From Begonia masoniana (Eukaryota > Streptophyta > Magnoliopsida > Cucurbitales > Begoniaceae), in the NCBI GenBank assembly GCA_022432975.1, contig CM039514.1, forward strand, positions 10,508,168 to 10,572,167: DNA of 64,000 bases, given 5' to 3'. A program made the translations under genes and the position numbers. The notes below the pieces were generated by a model. That model had not been told where the DNA came from. It ran no database searches and saw only the letters and a list, made by a program, of their open reading frames with translations. Below are positions 1 through 16,555 of the stretch, piece after piece. Each line of letters starts with the position of its first letter. Within the stretch, counting starts at the first letter, position 1.

Positions 1-271
1 TTTTTTTTTTTGTTTTTTTTTTTTTTTTTTGTTTTTTTTTTTTTTGTTTTTTTTTTTTTTTGTTTTTTTTTTTTTTGTTTTTTTTTTTTTTTGTTTTTTT
101 TTTTTTTTTTTTGTTTTTTTTTTTTTTTTTTGTTTTTTTTTTTTTTTTTTTTGTTTTTTTTTTTTTGTTTTTTTTTTTTTTTGTTTTTTTTTTTTTGTTT
201 TTTTTTTTTTGTTTTTTTTTTTTTTTTTGTTTTTTTTTTTTTGTTTTTTTTTTTTTTGTTTTTTTTTTTTT

Positions 272-303
<32 letters not shown>

Positions 304-407
304 TTTTTTTTTTTTTGTTTTTTTTTTTTTTTTTGTTTTTTTTTTTTTTTTTTGTTTTTTTTTTTTTTGTTTTTTTTTTTTTGTTTTTTTTTTTTTTTTT
401 TTTTTTT

Positions 408-438
<31 letters not shown>

Positions 439-661
439 TTTTTTGTTTTTTTTTTTTTTTGTTTTTTTTTTTTTTTGTTTTTTTTTTTTTGTTTTTTTTT
501 TTTTGTTTTTTTTTTTTTGTTTTTTTTTTTTTGTTTTTTTTTTTTTTTTTTTTTTTTTTTTGTTTTTTTTTTTTTTTTTTTTTTTTTTTTTGTTTTTTTT
601 TTTTTGTTTTTTTTTTTTTTTTTGTTTTTTTTTTTTTTTTTTTGTTTTTTTTTTTTTTTTT

Positions 662-696
<35 letters not shown>

Positions 697-720
697 TTTT
701 TTTTTTTTTTTTTGTTTTTT
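1..720. repeat. T-rich tract with single G interruptions
   Basis: The first 720 bases are T runs of about 10-35 nt, each broken by one G, with no C or A. The tract abuts the last exon of a reductase paralogue exactly where the intron end and 3' splice site should be. It could be an expanded intronic poly-pyrimidine tract, but the uniform look and the loss of the acceptor site point to a corrupted long-read consensus. The open frames across it (Phe/Leu/Cys/Val only) are not genes. Confidence 0.9.
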
Positions 721-4689
<3,969 letters not shown>

Positions 4690-5539
4690 TTGAGTGCATT
4701 TATCTTTTTTAGAAGTTAAACCAACTCGTAAGTCTAGTTTTCATCAATGATCTCATTTCCCCTTGCATTGTATATAACCAGTTCTTCTTGTATTGATACT
4801 TAGTAGCTTCCTCGTAACATCGTGTTTGTCGTCATCAGTAATCATCACATACTTATTTAAAGAGTATCTTTTTGATGGTCGACGATCTCTTGTTTAACTT
4901 CCTAACTTTGATTCTATAAATAATTCAGGAGAAGTCTTTGTTTTCTCCTTGGTCGACATCACTAATTGCTTGGTCACCAGATTCTCCAACATCTCTTTTA
5001 TCAAAAGTTGATTTCATTGTATCAACTCTTACTAGATATGCTCATTAGTGATCCCTACATCTTTCTTCATATTTTTAATGGTCTAATCTTCAAAGAAGAC
5101 AACTTCTCAGCTTCTAACAATGTGCTTGTCAAACGAATTCTAAAGCATATATGCGAACATACAACTTCCATATCCGAGGAATATGCACTCATTTGCTTTA
5201 CTGTCTAGCTTGAATCTCTCATATTTGGTAATGTGGACTAACGCATTGCATCCAAACATCTTAAGATGCATATAGAAGACATCTTTGCCGGTCTGTAATC
5301 TATTTGACACTTTTCCACTTAAGGGTGTTGATGGAGATAAGTTGATAATATTTACTACAATCTTCATTGCTTCTTAGTAAAAAGTTTTGAGAAGCAAAAA
5401 GTTTTGAGAATTTTTGAATATGGTAACATCCATGTTATGTTCTCCAAGATCGTTCTGTTCATTCTCTTTGCAACGCCATTTGTTGATGAGTCTTTGGAAT
5501 TGATCTTTTTTGTAAGATCTGTGCATCTTGCATGATTCA
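4690..5539 (-). pseudogene. Ty1/copia relic: integrase C-terminal part and start of RT
   Basis: Read on the minus strand in shifting frames, it shows copia integrase features: NGVAKRMNRTILEN near 5430-5490, then DVFYMHLKMFGCNALVH and KLDSKANECIFLGYG at 5140-5300, then EVVFFED near 5090-5110. The RT entry region follows near 4740-4830 (TMQGEMRSLMKT and a Trp upstream). Many stops and frameshifts make it non-functional. The piece joins 15098-15300 once the solo LTR at 5540-15097 is taken out, with a shared target duplication (ATTCA/GTTCA). It is part of the oldest element in the window. The clade was not assigned. Confidence 0.85.
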
Positions 5540-5989
5540 TGTAAAAATTGATGTTTTTAAGGATATTGTCTAATTTATAAATTTATAAAATGGTGGGATA
5601 AAAGCGTGATTAAGAAAAATGTTATTTTTTTATAATGGGGTTTGAAAACTTTATTCTCTCTTCTTCATTTGGCCGCTGACACCAAGGTGAAGGAGAGAGC
5701 AGAATTTTTGATGAGCGATTCGTCGCATCTTGTGGCTAGGAGATCATTCGTGAGGATTAGTGCAACAACATTTGTGAAGGAAAATTTCAAGGGTAAGTTG
5801 TTCTCCTTTGTTTTTCGTGTTTAAAGATCTGTGTTTTATGGATAACGGATTCTAGCTTGGAAACTTAAATCCATAAGTTGTTTTTGGTTTATTTGAGTAG
5901 GTTTAGGTGTTGTTTAAATATGTTTGTTGATTGGAGGTGAGAAACGACGGGGGAGGACATTTTTCACGACTTCCCATCACTGGAGATCG

Positions 5990-6295
5990 CTTAAGTATTG
6001 ACCACTGTGGATGGTCGGTTGACACTTCAAACCTTGCGCTAGAAACATAGCAACAAGTGTCAACCGTTAAAGGGAAGTGTAAACCGCACACCTTTTATTT
6101 TGTAAAAGGTGTTGACACTTCAGATTGAAGTGTCGATCGCCAGTTCATTTTGAGCTCGAACTTGAGAGTTTGGGGTGTCGACACTTCAGAGGAAGTGTCG
6201 ACCAAGCAAGTGTCAACACTTGTGGATAAAGTTTCGATCACTAGTTCATTTTGAGTTGGAACTCGAGAGCTCTAAAGTGTCGACCGATAGGATGA
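5990..6295 (+). repeat. GTCGACACTTC motif cluster inside LTR family 1
   Basis: Degenerate copies of a motif around the palindrome GTCGAC (for example GTGTCGACACTTCAG) recur, spaced by tens of bases. The reverse-oriented relative at 39505-42377 has the matching cluster near 40880-41120. Confidence 0.75.
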
Positions 6296-7395
6296 ACACC
6301 ACGGCCAAACCTGATTTTTGTAAGTTTCGACTGGTCCCCTTACAGTTTCTACCGCACGGTTTTTAATTAGTGGAAATTTTGTCGCCTCGGCCCGCAGTCG
6401 TTTATAGTGTTAGGGATTGAGTTCTTAGTCCCGATTTAGAACTCATCTTTGTGTCTTCCCTTAGTGATTAGTGAGATAATTACATTGGTTTTATTTTAGG
6501 CTCAGATGACTTCGAGAACTTCGATCCAGTTGCTTAGGTTGCGCCCCCATTTGGAAGGAGCGCTCGACATAAAGATAGAGGTTTTATATTATTTGCACTT
6601 CATTACATGAATTTTATGAAAAACCTATATCTGTGAGTTATCACCCATAAAAACCTAACAAGGCCTGATCATCAGTACGTCAATCTTTTAGGTGTATATG
6701 TGTATGATTTATACGTTTACCATTGATGACAAGACCTGGATTTATTATTGTTGTGTAGAGGATGGATCCTCGTGATACTTTGGACGTTTTGGGTGTTAAC
6801 ATATCAGGAGATTATCCTAGTACACCTTTTGCTGTGTGAAGGTTGTCATGTTTGCTTGTTACGAAATAGCTAACATGGCATTGATGATGCACTCTTTTGG
6901 TTTCAAATCCGTAAACCTGATCAGGGTATTATTATTTACTTATTATTGTTCATACAGGTTGCTTCGTAGATGAACATTGTTCACCAATAACCCAGGTAAC
7001 AGGGCCGGATGTAACACCTAGAATTTTCAGCATTTCGATGTCCAATTTATGCCCGAAAATGGAGAATTTTAACGTAATTTCAAGAATAGAAAATTTTATG
7101 GAAACTTTAAGAGTTAAAATGTGAGGATAAATTGAATGAAGAATTTACAAAAATTTAAACCAACGGGTTACAAAACCATTAGTTAGAAATTTGGATTGAA
7201 GGGCAAAATGGTAAAGTTGAGTTTAAAATGTATTAACCTCTCTTTCTTTCCCTCCCTTACGCAGTAGCCCCTCTTTCTCCCTTCACCGCACGAAGAAACC
7301 TTCTCTCTCTCTCCAACGATTTCATCCTTCCTCCACGCTGATTTCTCTCCTCTTTCTTCAAAGTTTGAAGTTCCAAGGTGAGATTTAAGATTTTT

Positions 7396-10300
7396 TGTCA
7401 CGACCCTAACACTGTACCCTTATTTACCGTACAAATTTTTCATTTTATCCTTTATTCTTAGCGTCTATGCGGAAACGATTTGAAAACAATTTAATAAAAC
7501 GTTCAAAACAATTATTTAAATCAATACGTACCCGAACACCTATAAAATACAACTATACAACAAACACCCGATACTCGTATGTCTTCCGAATTACCACCCC
7601 AAAACCGACTCGAAACACAACCATAACGAAGTACGTTTTCAAGAAAATAAACTGCGTGGATACGTTTAAAAGTATAACATATCCTCCTGTTTCAAAATCA
7701 CAAAACAGTTTATAAAACAGGTTTCCAAACAGACATTTAAAATATCAAATGTAAACCTATCCACTAACCAGATTCCAAACATCCTATAATTTCTATACAA
7801 CCACCATTTAAATGTAAACCTATCCACTAACCGAATTCCAAACATCCTATAATGTCTATACAGTTTACCATTAGCCCAAAACATTCCAAACTCTCAAAAC
7901 ATCTATACATACTTCCCCACGGGTCAGATAAGCATCAACTGCGCCAGCACACCACCGCAGCCATCCTCCGTCAACTGAACTCATGCCTCCGGAGGAGGGA
8001 CATCGTCCTCACCTGGTAGATATCTAGATCACCTACACCGTACATAACACACTATGAGATAAAAATCTCAGCAAGCTCTACGTAAATGAAAATGCGTGCT
8101 ATGCATATGCTGTTCATAAACCATACTATCGTTTTACTTTTTCGTTAACCTTTCGTTCACCTTTTCGTTTACCTTTCGTTAACCTTTTCGTTAACCTTTT
8201 CGTTTACCTTTTCGTTATCCTTTTCGTTATCCTTTTCGTAACCTTTTCGTTTACCTTTTCGTTTACCTTTTCGTTTACCTTTTCGTTTACCTTTTCGTTA
8301 ACCTTTTCGTTTACCTTTTCGTTATCCTTTTCGTTATCCTTTTCGTTACCTTTTCGTTAACCTTTTCGTTTACCTTTTCGTTACCTTTTCGTTTACCTTT
8401 TCGTTTACCTTTTCGTTTACCTTTTCGTTTCCTTTTCGTTAGCCTTTTCGTTAACCTTTTCGTTCACCTTTTCGTTAACCTTTTCGTTAACCTTTTCGTT
8501 ACCTTTTCGTTTACCTTTTCGTTATCCTTTTCGTTAGCCTTTTCGTTAGCCTTTTCGTTACCTTTTCGTTTACCTTTTCGTTTACCTTTTCGTTTACCTT
8601 TTTCGTTCACCTTTTCGTTAACCTTTTCGTTAACCTTTTCGTTTACCTTTTCGTTTCCTTTTCGTTATCCTTTTCGTTCACCTTTTCGTTTACCTTTTCG
8701 TTTACCTTTTTCGTTCACCTTTTCGTTAACCTTTTCGTTAACCTTTTCGTTTACCTTTTCGTTATCCTTTTCGTTAACCTTTTCGTTTACCTTTTCGTTA
8801 ACCTTTTCGTTAACCTTTTCGTTAACCTTTTCGTTAACCTTTTCGTTAACCTTTTCGTTAACCTTTTCGTTAACCTTTTCGTTAACCTTTTCGTTAACCT
8901 TTTCGTTAACCTTTTCGTTTACCTTTTTCGTTCACCTTTTCGTTAACCTTTTCGTTTACCTTTTTCGTTCACCTTTTCGTTAACCTTTTCGTTAACCTTT
9001 TCGTTTACCTTTTCGTTTACCTTTTCGTTTACCTTTTCGTTTACCTTTTCGTTTACCTTTTTCGTTCACCTTTTCGTTAACCTTTTCGTTTACCTTTTCG
9101 TTATCCTTTTCGTTAGCCTTTTCGTTAACCTTTTCGTTTACCTTTTCGTTTACCTTTTCGTTATCCTTTTCGTTAACCTTTTCGTTTACCTTTTCGTTAA
9201 CCTTTTCGTTAACCTTTTCGTTAACCTTTTCGTTAACCTTTTCGTTAACCTTTTCGTTAACCTTTTCGTTTACCTTTTCGTTAACCTTTTCGTTAACCTT
9301 TTCGTTAACCTTTTCGTTAACCTTTTCGTTTACCTTTTCGTTTACCTTTTCGTTTACCTTTTCGTTAACCTTTTCGTTAACCTTTTCGTTTACCTTTTCG
9401 TTAACCTTTTCGTTTACCTTTTCGTTTACCTTTTCGTTAACCTTTTCGTTTACCTTTTCGTTAACCTTTTCGTTAACCTTTTCGTTAACCTTTTCGTTAA
9501 CCTTTTCGTTAACCTTTTCGTTAACCTTTTCGTTAACCTTTTCGTTAACCTTTTCGTTAACCTTTTCGTTAACCTTTTCGTTAACCTTTTCGTTAACCTT
9601 TTCGTTAACCTTTTCGTTTACCTTTTCGTTCACCTTTTCGTTAACCTTTTCGTTAACCTTTTCGTTAACCTTTTCGTTAACCTTTTCGTTAACCTTTTCG
9701 TTAACCTTTTCGTTAACCTTTTCGTTTACCTTTTCGTTCACCTTTTCGTTAACCTTTTCGTTAACCTTTTCGTTAACCTTTTCGTTAACCTTTTCGTTAA
9801 CCTTTTCGTTAACCTTTTCGTTAACCTTTTCGTTAACCTTTTCGTTAACCTTTTCGTTAACCTTTTCGTTAACCTTTTCGTTAACCTTTTCGTTAACCTT
9901 TTCGTTAACCTTTTCGTTAACCTTTTCGTTAACCTTTTCGTTAACCTTTTCGTTAACCTTTTCGTTAACCTTTTCGTTAACCTTTTCGTTAACCTTTTCG
10001 TTAACCTTTTCGTTAACCTTTTCGTTAACCTTTTCGTTAACCTTTTCGTTAACCTTTTCGTTTACCTTTTCGTTCACCTTTTCGTTAACCTTTTCGTTAA
10101 CCTTTTCGTTTACCTTTTCGTTCACCTTTTCGTTAACCTTTTCGTTAACCTTTTCGTTAACCTTTTCGTTAACCTTTTCGTTAACCTTTTCGTTAACCTT
10201 TTCGTTTACCTTTTCGTTCACCTTTTCGTTAACCTTTTCGTTAACCTTTTCGTTAACCTTTTCGTTAACCTTTTCGTTAACCTTTTCGTTAACCTTTTCG

Positions 10301-12324
10301 TTAACCTTTTCGTTAACCTTTTCGTTAACCTTTTCGTTAACCTTTTCGTTAACCTTTTCGTTAACCTTTTCGTTAACCTTTTCGTTAACCTTTTCGTTAA
10401 CCTTTTCGTTAACCTTTTCGTTAACCTTTTCGTTAACCTTTTCGTTAACCTTTTCGTTAACCTTTTCGTTTACCTTTTCGTTCACCTTTTCGTTAACCTT
10501 TTCGTTAACCTTTTCGTTTACCTTTTCGTTCACCTTTTCGTTAACCTTTTCGTTAACCTTTTCGTTAACCTTTTCGTTTACCTTTTCGTTCACCTTTTCG
10601 TTAACCTTTTCGTTTACCTTTTCGTTCACCTTTTCGTTAACCTTTTCGTTAACCTTTTCGTTAACCTTTTCGTTAACCTTTTCGTTAACCTTTTCGTTTA
10701 CCTTTTCGTTCACCTTTTCGTTAACCTTTTCGTTAACCTTTTCGTTAACCTTTTCGTTAACCTTTTCGTTAACCTTTTCGTTAACCTTTTCGTTAACCTT
10801 TTCGTTAACCTTTTCGTTAACCTTTTCGTTAACCTTTTCGTTAACCTTTTTCGTTCACCTTTTCGTTAACCTTTTCGTTAACCTTTTCGTTAACCTTTTC
10901 GTTAACCTTTTCGTTAACCTTTTCGTTAACCTTTTCGTTAACCTTTTCGTTAACCTTTTCGTTAACCTTTTCGTTTACCTTTCGTTTACCTTTTCGTTCA
11001 CCTTTTCGTTAACCTTTTCGTTTACCTTTTTCGTTATCCTTTTCGTTAACCTTTTCGTTAACCTTTTCGTTAACCTTTTCGTTAACCTTTTCGTTAACCT
11101 TTTCGTTTACCTTTTCGTTCACCTTTTCGTTAACCTTTTCGTTAACCTTTTCGTTAACCTTTTCGTTAACCTTTTCGTTAACCTTTTCGTTAACCTTTTC
11201 GTTAACCTTTTCGTTAACCTTTTCGTTAACCTTTTCGTTAACCTTTTCGTTAACCTTTTCGTTAACCTTTTCGTTTACCTTTTTCGTTTACCTTTCGTTT
11301 ACCTTTTTCGTTATCCTTTTCGTTAGCCTTTTCGTTAGCCTTTTCGTTAACCTTTTCGTTAACCTTTTCGTTTACCTTTTCGTTCACCTTTTCGTTAACC
11401 TTTTCGTTAACCTTTTCGTTTACCTTTTCGTTCACCTTTTCGTTAACCTTTTCGTTTACCTTTTTCGTTATCCTTTTCGTTAGCCTTTTCGTTAGCGACC
11501 ACTACACTTCAATTTGAAAATCTAAACAAATTCCCGAAGCTACACTCACCACAAACGGAGGGCCCAAATCGGAGCCCTCTGATTTTTGCATCAAATTGAG
11601 CTCTCAGTCAATCACAAGCCTAAACGTGAAAGGGTCGGAAAACCACGCCGGAACGGGACCAAAATTGGCCGGCGTCGGAGCCAAAACCGGCTCGTCACAC
11701 ACCAGCCCCTAACCGAGCCGAAAAAGAGGGAGAAACCGAGCTTACCTCGGTTCGTGCGCGGAGGCGGGCCGGAAACCGCCTGTCGCCGCCTTCTGGCCGG
11801 AAACCGCGGTGGTTCACGTCGATCGTCGCGCTCGCGTCGCCTCCACTGTCTTCGGCTCACTCGGCGTCGGGTTTTCGAAGAACAACAGAATGCAAAGCAT
11901 TCTGTTGTTTGTTTTTTTTTTTTTTTTTTATTTAATAATAATAATAATTATAATAATAATAATAATCTCTATTTTATTAAACATTACTACATCTCGTGTT
12001 TTCACACCCCTTCAAATTTCTTATTTCGCCAATAAATCCAACTTATTATCTGGGTTCGATTAAAACTGTCCGTTTGTAAATCGGACCCCGTTTACTATTT
12101 TTACTAAAACGTCCTTTACGAGAAACGTAATTACTCGGAATATAGCGTTACTATTCCGAAAATTCCCAAAATTTCCTTAAAATTCTTATTATTCGCTAGG
12201 ATCATGATGACGCTTTCTTTTCGTAAAACAGACTTGATTTGACATATTTACCAAAAATGTCACATATAATATAATATATTAATATAATATATTAATCCGA
12301 AATCCGTACAAGCCGGATATTACA
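7396..12324 (-). mobile_element. Reverse-oriented solo LTR (family 3) containing a large minisatellite
   Basis: On the plus strand it runs from TGTCACGACCCTAAC (7396) to GCCGGATATTACA (12324), the reverse complement of a TGTAATATCCGG...GGGTCGTGACA LTR. The target duplication is TTTTT on both sides (7391-7395, 12325-12329). Of the 4.93 kb, about 3.37 kb is a 12-bp tandem array. The GC-rich stretch 11590-11870 lies near the LTR's 5' end, and its long frames on both strands are compositional. No gag or pol is present. Confidence 0.82.
8128..11495 (-). repeat. 12-bp minisatellite, unit GGTTAACGAAAA (minus strand)
   Basis: About 3.4 kb of tandem TTTTCGTTAACC units (plus strand). The left edge (8128-8770) and right edge (beyond about 11270) are variable, with TTTACC, TCACC, ATCC and AGCC variants and 11- or 13-bp units, while the core is very homogeneous and keeps 12-bp phase. 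Variant blocks (TTTACC followed by TTCACC) recur at intervals, suggesting multi-unit duplications. Because 12 is a multiple of 3 the minus strand stays open as an (Asn-Glu-Lys-Val)n frame at 8992-10713. That is a by-product, not a gene. Confidence 0.95.
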
Positions 12325-13859
12325 TTTTTGGAGTGAGTTTTTTTATTAGAGTTAGGGTTTGAGTCGATTTTCATGGGTTTTGTAGTTTTTGGCTAGGGTT
12401 CTGAAATTTCTCCCTCCTTCTTGAAGAATCGGTCTGATTTTCCCCTTTCCCCTTTCCCCTTGAAGACTTGAAGGTAAGAAATTCTCTCATTGGAAATTTG
12501 TTGATTTTATGAGCTTGAAATATTACAGGATTGTTGTTATTGGTTGCATATTGAAATGGAGAGTTAAGGATTATTGAATTGTTGATTGTTTTGGAAATTT
12601 GGGGGAAAATGCATAATAAAGGGAGGTGATGCTGGATTTTGTAAAGAAATGCCTTAGGAAAATTATGCGAAATTAGGGAAAACTTTCGATTAAAAATTTG
12701 ATTCGTTCTTGGTTAGTGTTTGTGATTGGGTCAATGTTAATACTGAAGTTGTGATGTTTTAGGTGTTTATGATTTAAGAAAAAAGCACACGGGTTGCTAA
12801 GGAATTCCAGGTAAGTGTGTGTTAGGTGTTCGGCCATTAGGGCCCTACTTTGTAAGGGTACTAGGATGTTATGTCTGGGTTAGATGTTTTATTATTAATT
12901 GTTTGAGGATATTTGATGATGAGTTTTCTTTTAGTAGGTTATATGTTAATGTTTAATAATTATGTATATATGCGCATTCATGTCACACACATAATGTTTT
13001 CCCAAAGAAGCATACGAAATGCTTTACATGCATGATTTATATAAAGGAAATGTAAAGAAAAACAAAAATATGAAATGTACGTAATGATTAAGTGTGGGTT
13101 GGGGTAGTATGGCCATGATTTCTGTCTCTTTCAAGGGACCATGTCACCTGTCCATATAATGGACCATGAAACTTGTTTGTAAGGACTATGTACACGAACC
13201 CTCTGCCTACTCCCCTGCACGGAAGCCCCCTTAATCCATGTAAAGTGAAAATAACAAGAAATGAGTAAACAGACATGATTTTCGAGCATGCATTACATGA
13301 GCATTTTATTAATATATGTACAACTCTTACTAAGCATTAGATTTATAGTTTTAACCTTGTGATGTAGGTGAAAAAATTGAAGGTGAAGAAGTTCTCCCTA
13401 AAGTCGATGGATAAGCCGGTTGATGGATGGTACTTGTGATGGGCGTTTTGAGCTAGGCAGGGCGATTCCGACCCATGGGTTGTGCTCCAAGCAAGGTTTT
13501 TGATACATGTTTATGAATTAAGAAAATGGATAGTAGATTTTGATGATTAGAGGGACTTGCTTGGAAAATTTTATGTTTTGAACCTAAATGTTTTGATTAA
13601 AGGATTTTCCACGTGTTTTATGTTTCTACTACATGTTTTCAAGTCGATTTTATGATTTTGGAGTTGGAGATATGTTTTGGAAGGGTTTTAAGTGGATGTA
13701 TTAGGTTATGGAAGTTGGGTGGATGTTTGATGGATTTTTATGGAGTGTTATTAGGTGAAAATGGAGAAAAGAATGAGAAATAAAGGGAGTGGCGCAGATG
13801 GGCGCACGAAACTATGCGCATGGGGCGCATAGACTGCGAGCGGGGTGTGCCCAGAATGC

Positions 13860-14050
13860 GCCTGACCGATCGATTGGCGCCTTGGTGAAGATATGGGTCG
13901 GTGGCAAAGAAGTTGCCGATCGATCGTGCATTGCGCGCGATCGATCAGCTAGAGGTCGCTCGCGATGGTTGACACCCGAGAGGGTGCCGATCGATTGGTG
14001 GGGTGCACCGATCGATCGGTGGGGTGCACCGATCGATCGGCCCCCATCGC
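13860..14050 (+). repeat. GATCGATCGG motif array inside LTR family 2
   Basis: Repeated palindromic CGATCGATCG motifs, with GGTGGGGTGCACC spacers at 13995-14040, sit in a locally GC-rich stretch near the 3' end of the LTR. Overlapping frames on both strands reflect composition. Confidence 0.8.
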
Positions 14051-15097
14051 GCACTCTGGGTGAGTGATGCGAGCGCCGCGACAGCACGATGAGCCCCCCT
14101 TGGCGAGGTGACGCACGCACGCCGAGGGTGTGCGCGCCACCTGACCACATTTGGTTTTATTTGGGTTTTTCTTTTAAAAACAAAACCGATTTCAATGTTT
14201 CTTCCCAAATTATTTTATGAACGTTCCCCACCTATTTTAAAAGGATTTAAACGAGTTTAAAATTTGAGTTTCGATTGTTTTAAATTCTTTCAAGTTTTTT
14301 TTTTTTTTAAAAAAGCGGGTTTACGGGAAAGTTTCTAAGTTTAAAAAGTATGTCAAGAACATGAGTCGCGGCTCGTTCTCGTTTTCGGGTCGTGACACCA
14401 GATCTTCGGATCGCACGCTGCTTGATTCTTCTTTTTGGCTCATAAGGTATTGCTGGACTTTGGTCGTCGCCTTTTTATCTTTATGTGTGGGATGGGTCTT
14501 TGAGCGATCCTCATTTTTCAGTGAGATGAATCATTAAGTGAAATGTACGATGATGACATTTTTTTGTATAGTTGTCTATGTATGCGACAAATATGTAACT
14601 AAAACCTTCTTGTTGGCTTGCTTCGCTTGTTTTCGTAATATGTTGAAAATGAGTTTTAATGAGATGATGATTTGGAAACAATTTTTGTTAAAATAAGTTT
14701 TACATACATTTAATATAGTATTCTTATAGAGTTATTCACTCATCCTAACGACTCTCCCCCCTTTTGCAGAAAAAAAAAAGAGCAGTAAGTAGTTGGAGCT
14801 CAGTAGTTGTTTCCTTATCTTTATTTTCCTTATTGAGTGTTTATCTGAATTCTGGTGAGGACTTATCTATATTTGGGTCTGTATAAGATTAACTTTTGAG
14901 ATTTAAATATTTAGACTTTATTGAACTGCTTTATTTTATCGCACTATTATATCTATAATAATTATATGGATCTTAGCTTTTGATTAATAATCAAGTCTTC
15001 CGCTTCGAACCAAGCCTTGGGCTGGGTGATCGGGTCCTCCTCAAGGATCAGGTTGCCCGACCCGATGTTCTGCTAGGTTCGCCTCCGGATCGTGACA

Positions 15098-15300
15098 GTT
15101 CATCGGTCTCATATATTTGATACTATTGTCTGTGCGAATATATTTTAACTTCTTTCCAATTTACGTTCTATTGGTGCATGAAACTATTTTAAAACGTCAA
15201 AAACTTTATCTTTAGATTTGATTGTATATGCCTGAATATTTCTTAAGTGATCATCAATGAATGTGACAATAAAGTGGGTACCTATTGTTTTTTTTAATCA
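15098..15300 (-). pseudogene. Ty1/copia relic: integrase catalytic core fragment
   Basis: The minus strand reads FIVTFIDDHLR, SKDKVFDVLK and FHAPIERK, the copia integrase core around the first catalytic Asp, followed by a degraded version of the stretch around the second Asp. It continues at 5539 downward after removal of the solo LTR. Upstream in element order it is separated from 17445-17879 by about 2.1 kb that includes the Pack-MULE. Stop codons make it inactive. Confidence 0.82.
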
Positions 15301-15578
15301 CGTGTTAGCGTATGTATAGATGTAGCAAGTAGTATAGATTTTAAAGATCCAAATATGGTCTTGCAGAATAATTAATATTTTAATGAATCGAAGAAGTGTT
15401 TTTTATAATGTACTCACTGAACACACTAAAAATTACACTTGAACAAAAATTTAGGATCTCAACTTCCCTTCAACTATCAATTTAATTATTCATTTCTCTT
15501 TTTAACTCATTACTCATGGAGTTTGATCAATCAAGTATGAAGATTGGTCATAATACTCCTTCAAATAAAAAAAAAAAA
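15301..15578. other. AT-rich spacer between copia relic and Pack-MULE
   Basis: I could not assign this stretch. With 16813-17444 it forms an insertion, or diverged part, within the copia integrase region. It ends in an A run at 15567-15578, which may be the target site of the Pack-MULE. Confidence 0.45.
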
Positions 15579-15747
15579 GGAAAAAGTTCAATTTAGACCC
15601 CAACGTATAAGGTCAGTGACCATTTGGTACCTAACGTTTTTTTTTGTACCCAATCAAACTCTATCGTATAAAACGTTTACAATTCAAACCCTCCTGTCAA
15701 TTTTTTAGTTAAATTTGACAGAAGTCTTTTAAAATGACCAAATTATC

Positions 15748-15748
<1 letters not shown>

Positions 15749-15835
<87 letters not shown>
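15749..15835 (+). repeat. (CT)n microsatellite in the left inverted repeat
   Basis: About 43 CT units, matched by a (GA)n tract of similar length in the right arm. Confidence 0.97.
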
Positions 15836-15839
<4 letters not shown>

Positions 15840-15896
15840 TTTTTCACACTTCTCCCGCAATGTCAACGTCAGCCTCTCCGACCGTGTTTTACGCAG

Positions 15897-16460
15897 AGTA
15901 AAGGTGGTTGATGGGGAATTTAGTATATTTGATGGCTCTGTGACAGGGATAAATTTGGAGTTGCAGGAGGGAAAGCTGATTGTGCAGAATGGAGATTTGG
16001 GAGCTGGCCCGACAGGATTTACTCCAAGGTAAACCTTGCTATGTTTTCTTAGTGCTGCATTCTTCTAGTTTAAAGGGTGTGTCTTCATGATTTTTGTGCG
16101 TAAATCTAAAGTTAGTTGTAAATTGTAGGTAAGACTTAGTTTTGATGAGCCTGAAGCTGGAGTAACCGTGGTGAAATTGACACATACAGATATTCCAGAG
16201 GAAGACAGGTGAGTAAATTCTTTAAAGTCTGATACATGTTGCTCAATGAATACCGCAATGACATTTAGAGTGTTTACCAATTGCATGATTCTAGATGTGC
16301 AGCTAACCTTTCATTAGATAAACTTATGGTGGTTGGTAGACTAATCACATTTAGTTTCTTGCAGATATGGGAACGCAACTGTGGTGGAGAATACTGAGAG
16401 GGGATGGCGGGATCTTATATTCCACAAGATACGAGCCGCCTTTGGTTTCGGGATCTTATC
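15897..16460 (+). pseudogene. Captured C-terminal exons of an AHA1-like activator of HSP90 ATPase
   Basis: Three exon blocks keep GT-AG introns: about 15897-16028 (KVVDGEFSIFDGSVTG, ELQEGKLIVQ), 16129-16208 (LSFDEPEAGVTVVKLTHTD, IPEED) and 16365 to about 16460 (YGNATVVENTERGWRDLIFH, KIRAAFGFGI). These match the C-terminal AHSA1 (START-like) domain of plant AHA1, an HSP90 co-chaperone that stimulates ATP hydrolysis. Splice phases between blocks 2 and 3 agree. A one-base loss near 15990 shifts the frame before the conserved Trp-Arg-Phe-Gly stretch, which reappears in the next frame. There is no start codon and no N-terminal domain. Retained introns show DNA-level capture by the surrounding TIR element. 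Confidence 0.88.
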
Positions 16461-16552
16461 TTACCAATTGCATAATTTTTTTTCATGGGTTTGTAAATCA
16501 AAACACGGTCGGAGAGGCTGACGATTGGCATTGTGGGAGAAGTGTTAAAAAA

Positions 16553-16555
<3 letters not shown>

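Larger units (their letters stand above)
7010..14397 (+). mobile_element. Solo LTR (family 2), nested in LTR family 1
   Basis: It starts TGTAACACCTAG at 7010 and ends TCGGGTCGTGACA at 14397. Target duplication is CCGGA (7005-7009) versus CCAGA (14398-14402). Own sequence is 7010-7395 plus 12325-14397, about 2.46 kb. A pyrimidine-rich leader (7240-7370, 12410-12465) is followed by splice-like donor AAG/GTAAGA (12474), acceptor TTTTAG (12762), a 48-nt exon-like block, donor CAG/GTAAGT (12811), a GGCC-ATTAG-GGCC hairpin (12832-12844) and acceptor TGATGTAG (13367). This is the same layout as the chromovirus LTRs further right. No internal domain remains. Confidence 0.85.
5540..15097 (+). mobile_element. 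Solo LTR (family 1), split by a second solo LTR
   Basis: It begins TGTAAAAATTGATG at 5540 and ends CGGATCGTGACA at 15097. The flanking 5-bp duplication is ATTCA (5535-5539) versus GTTCA (15098-15102), one mismatch. Own sequence is 5540-7009 plus 14398-15097, about 2.2 kb, the rest being the nested insertion. The same family appears in reverse at 39505-42377, which confirms both ends (TGTAAAAACTGGTATT start, GTCGTGACA end). There is no internal domain or second LTR, so it is a solo LTR left by LTR-LTR recombination. It interrupts the integrase of the minus-strand copia element. Confidence 0.85.

Noticed and set aside
8992..10713. 573-codon minus-strand frame (Asn-Glu-Lys-Val)n
   Set aside because: A 12-bp tandem repeat without a stop is open by arithmetic; it lies inside a solo LTR and has no non-repeat domain.
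11586..12063. Arg/Ser-rich frames on both strands that resemble a splicing-factor tail
   Set aside because: GC-rich leader part of the reverse solo LTR; frames on both strands and no conserved domain.
13789..14208. Several overlapping frames on both strands in GC-rich sequence
   Set aside because: Caused by the palindromic GATCGATCGG array in the LTR.
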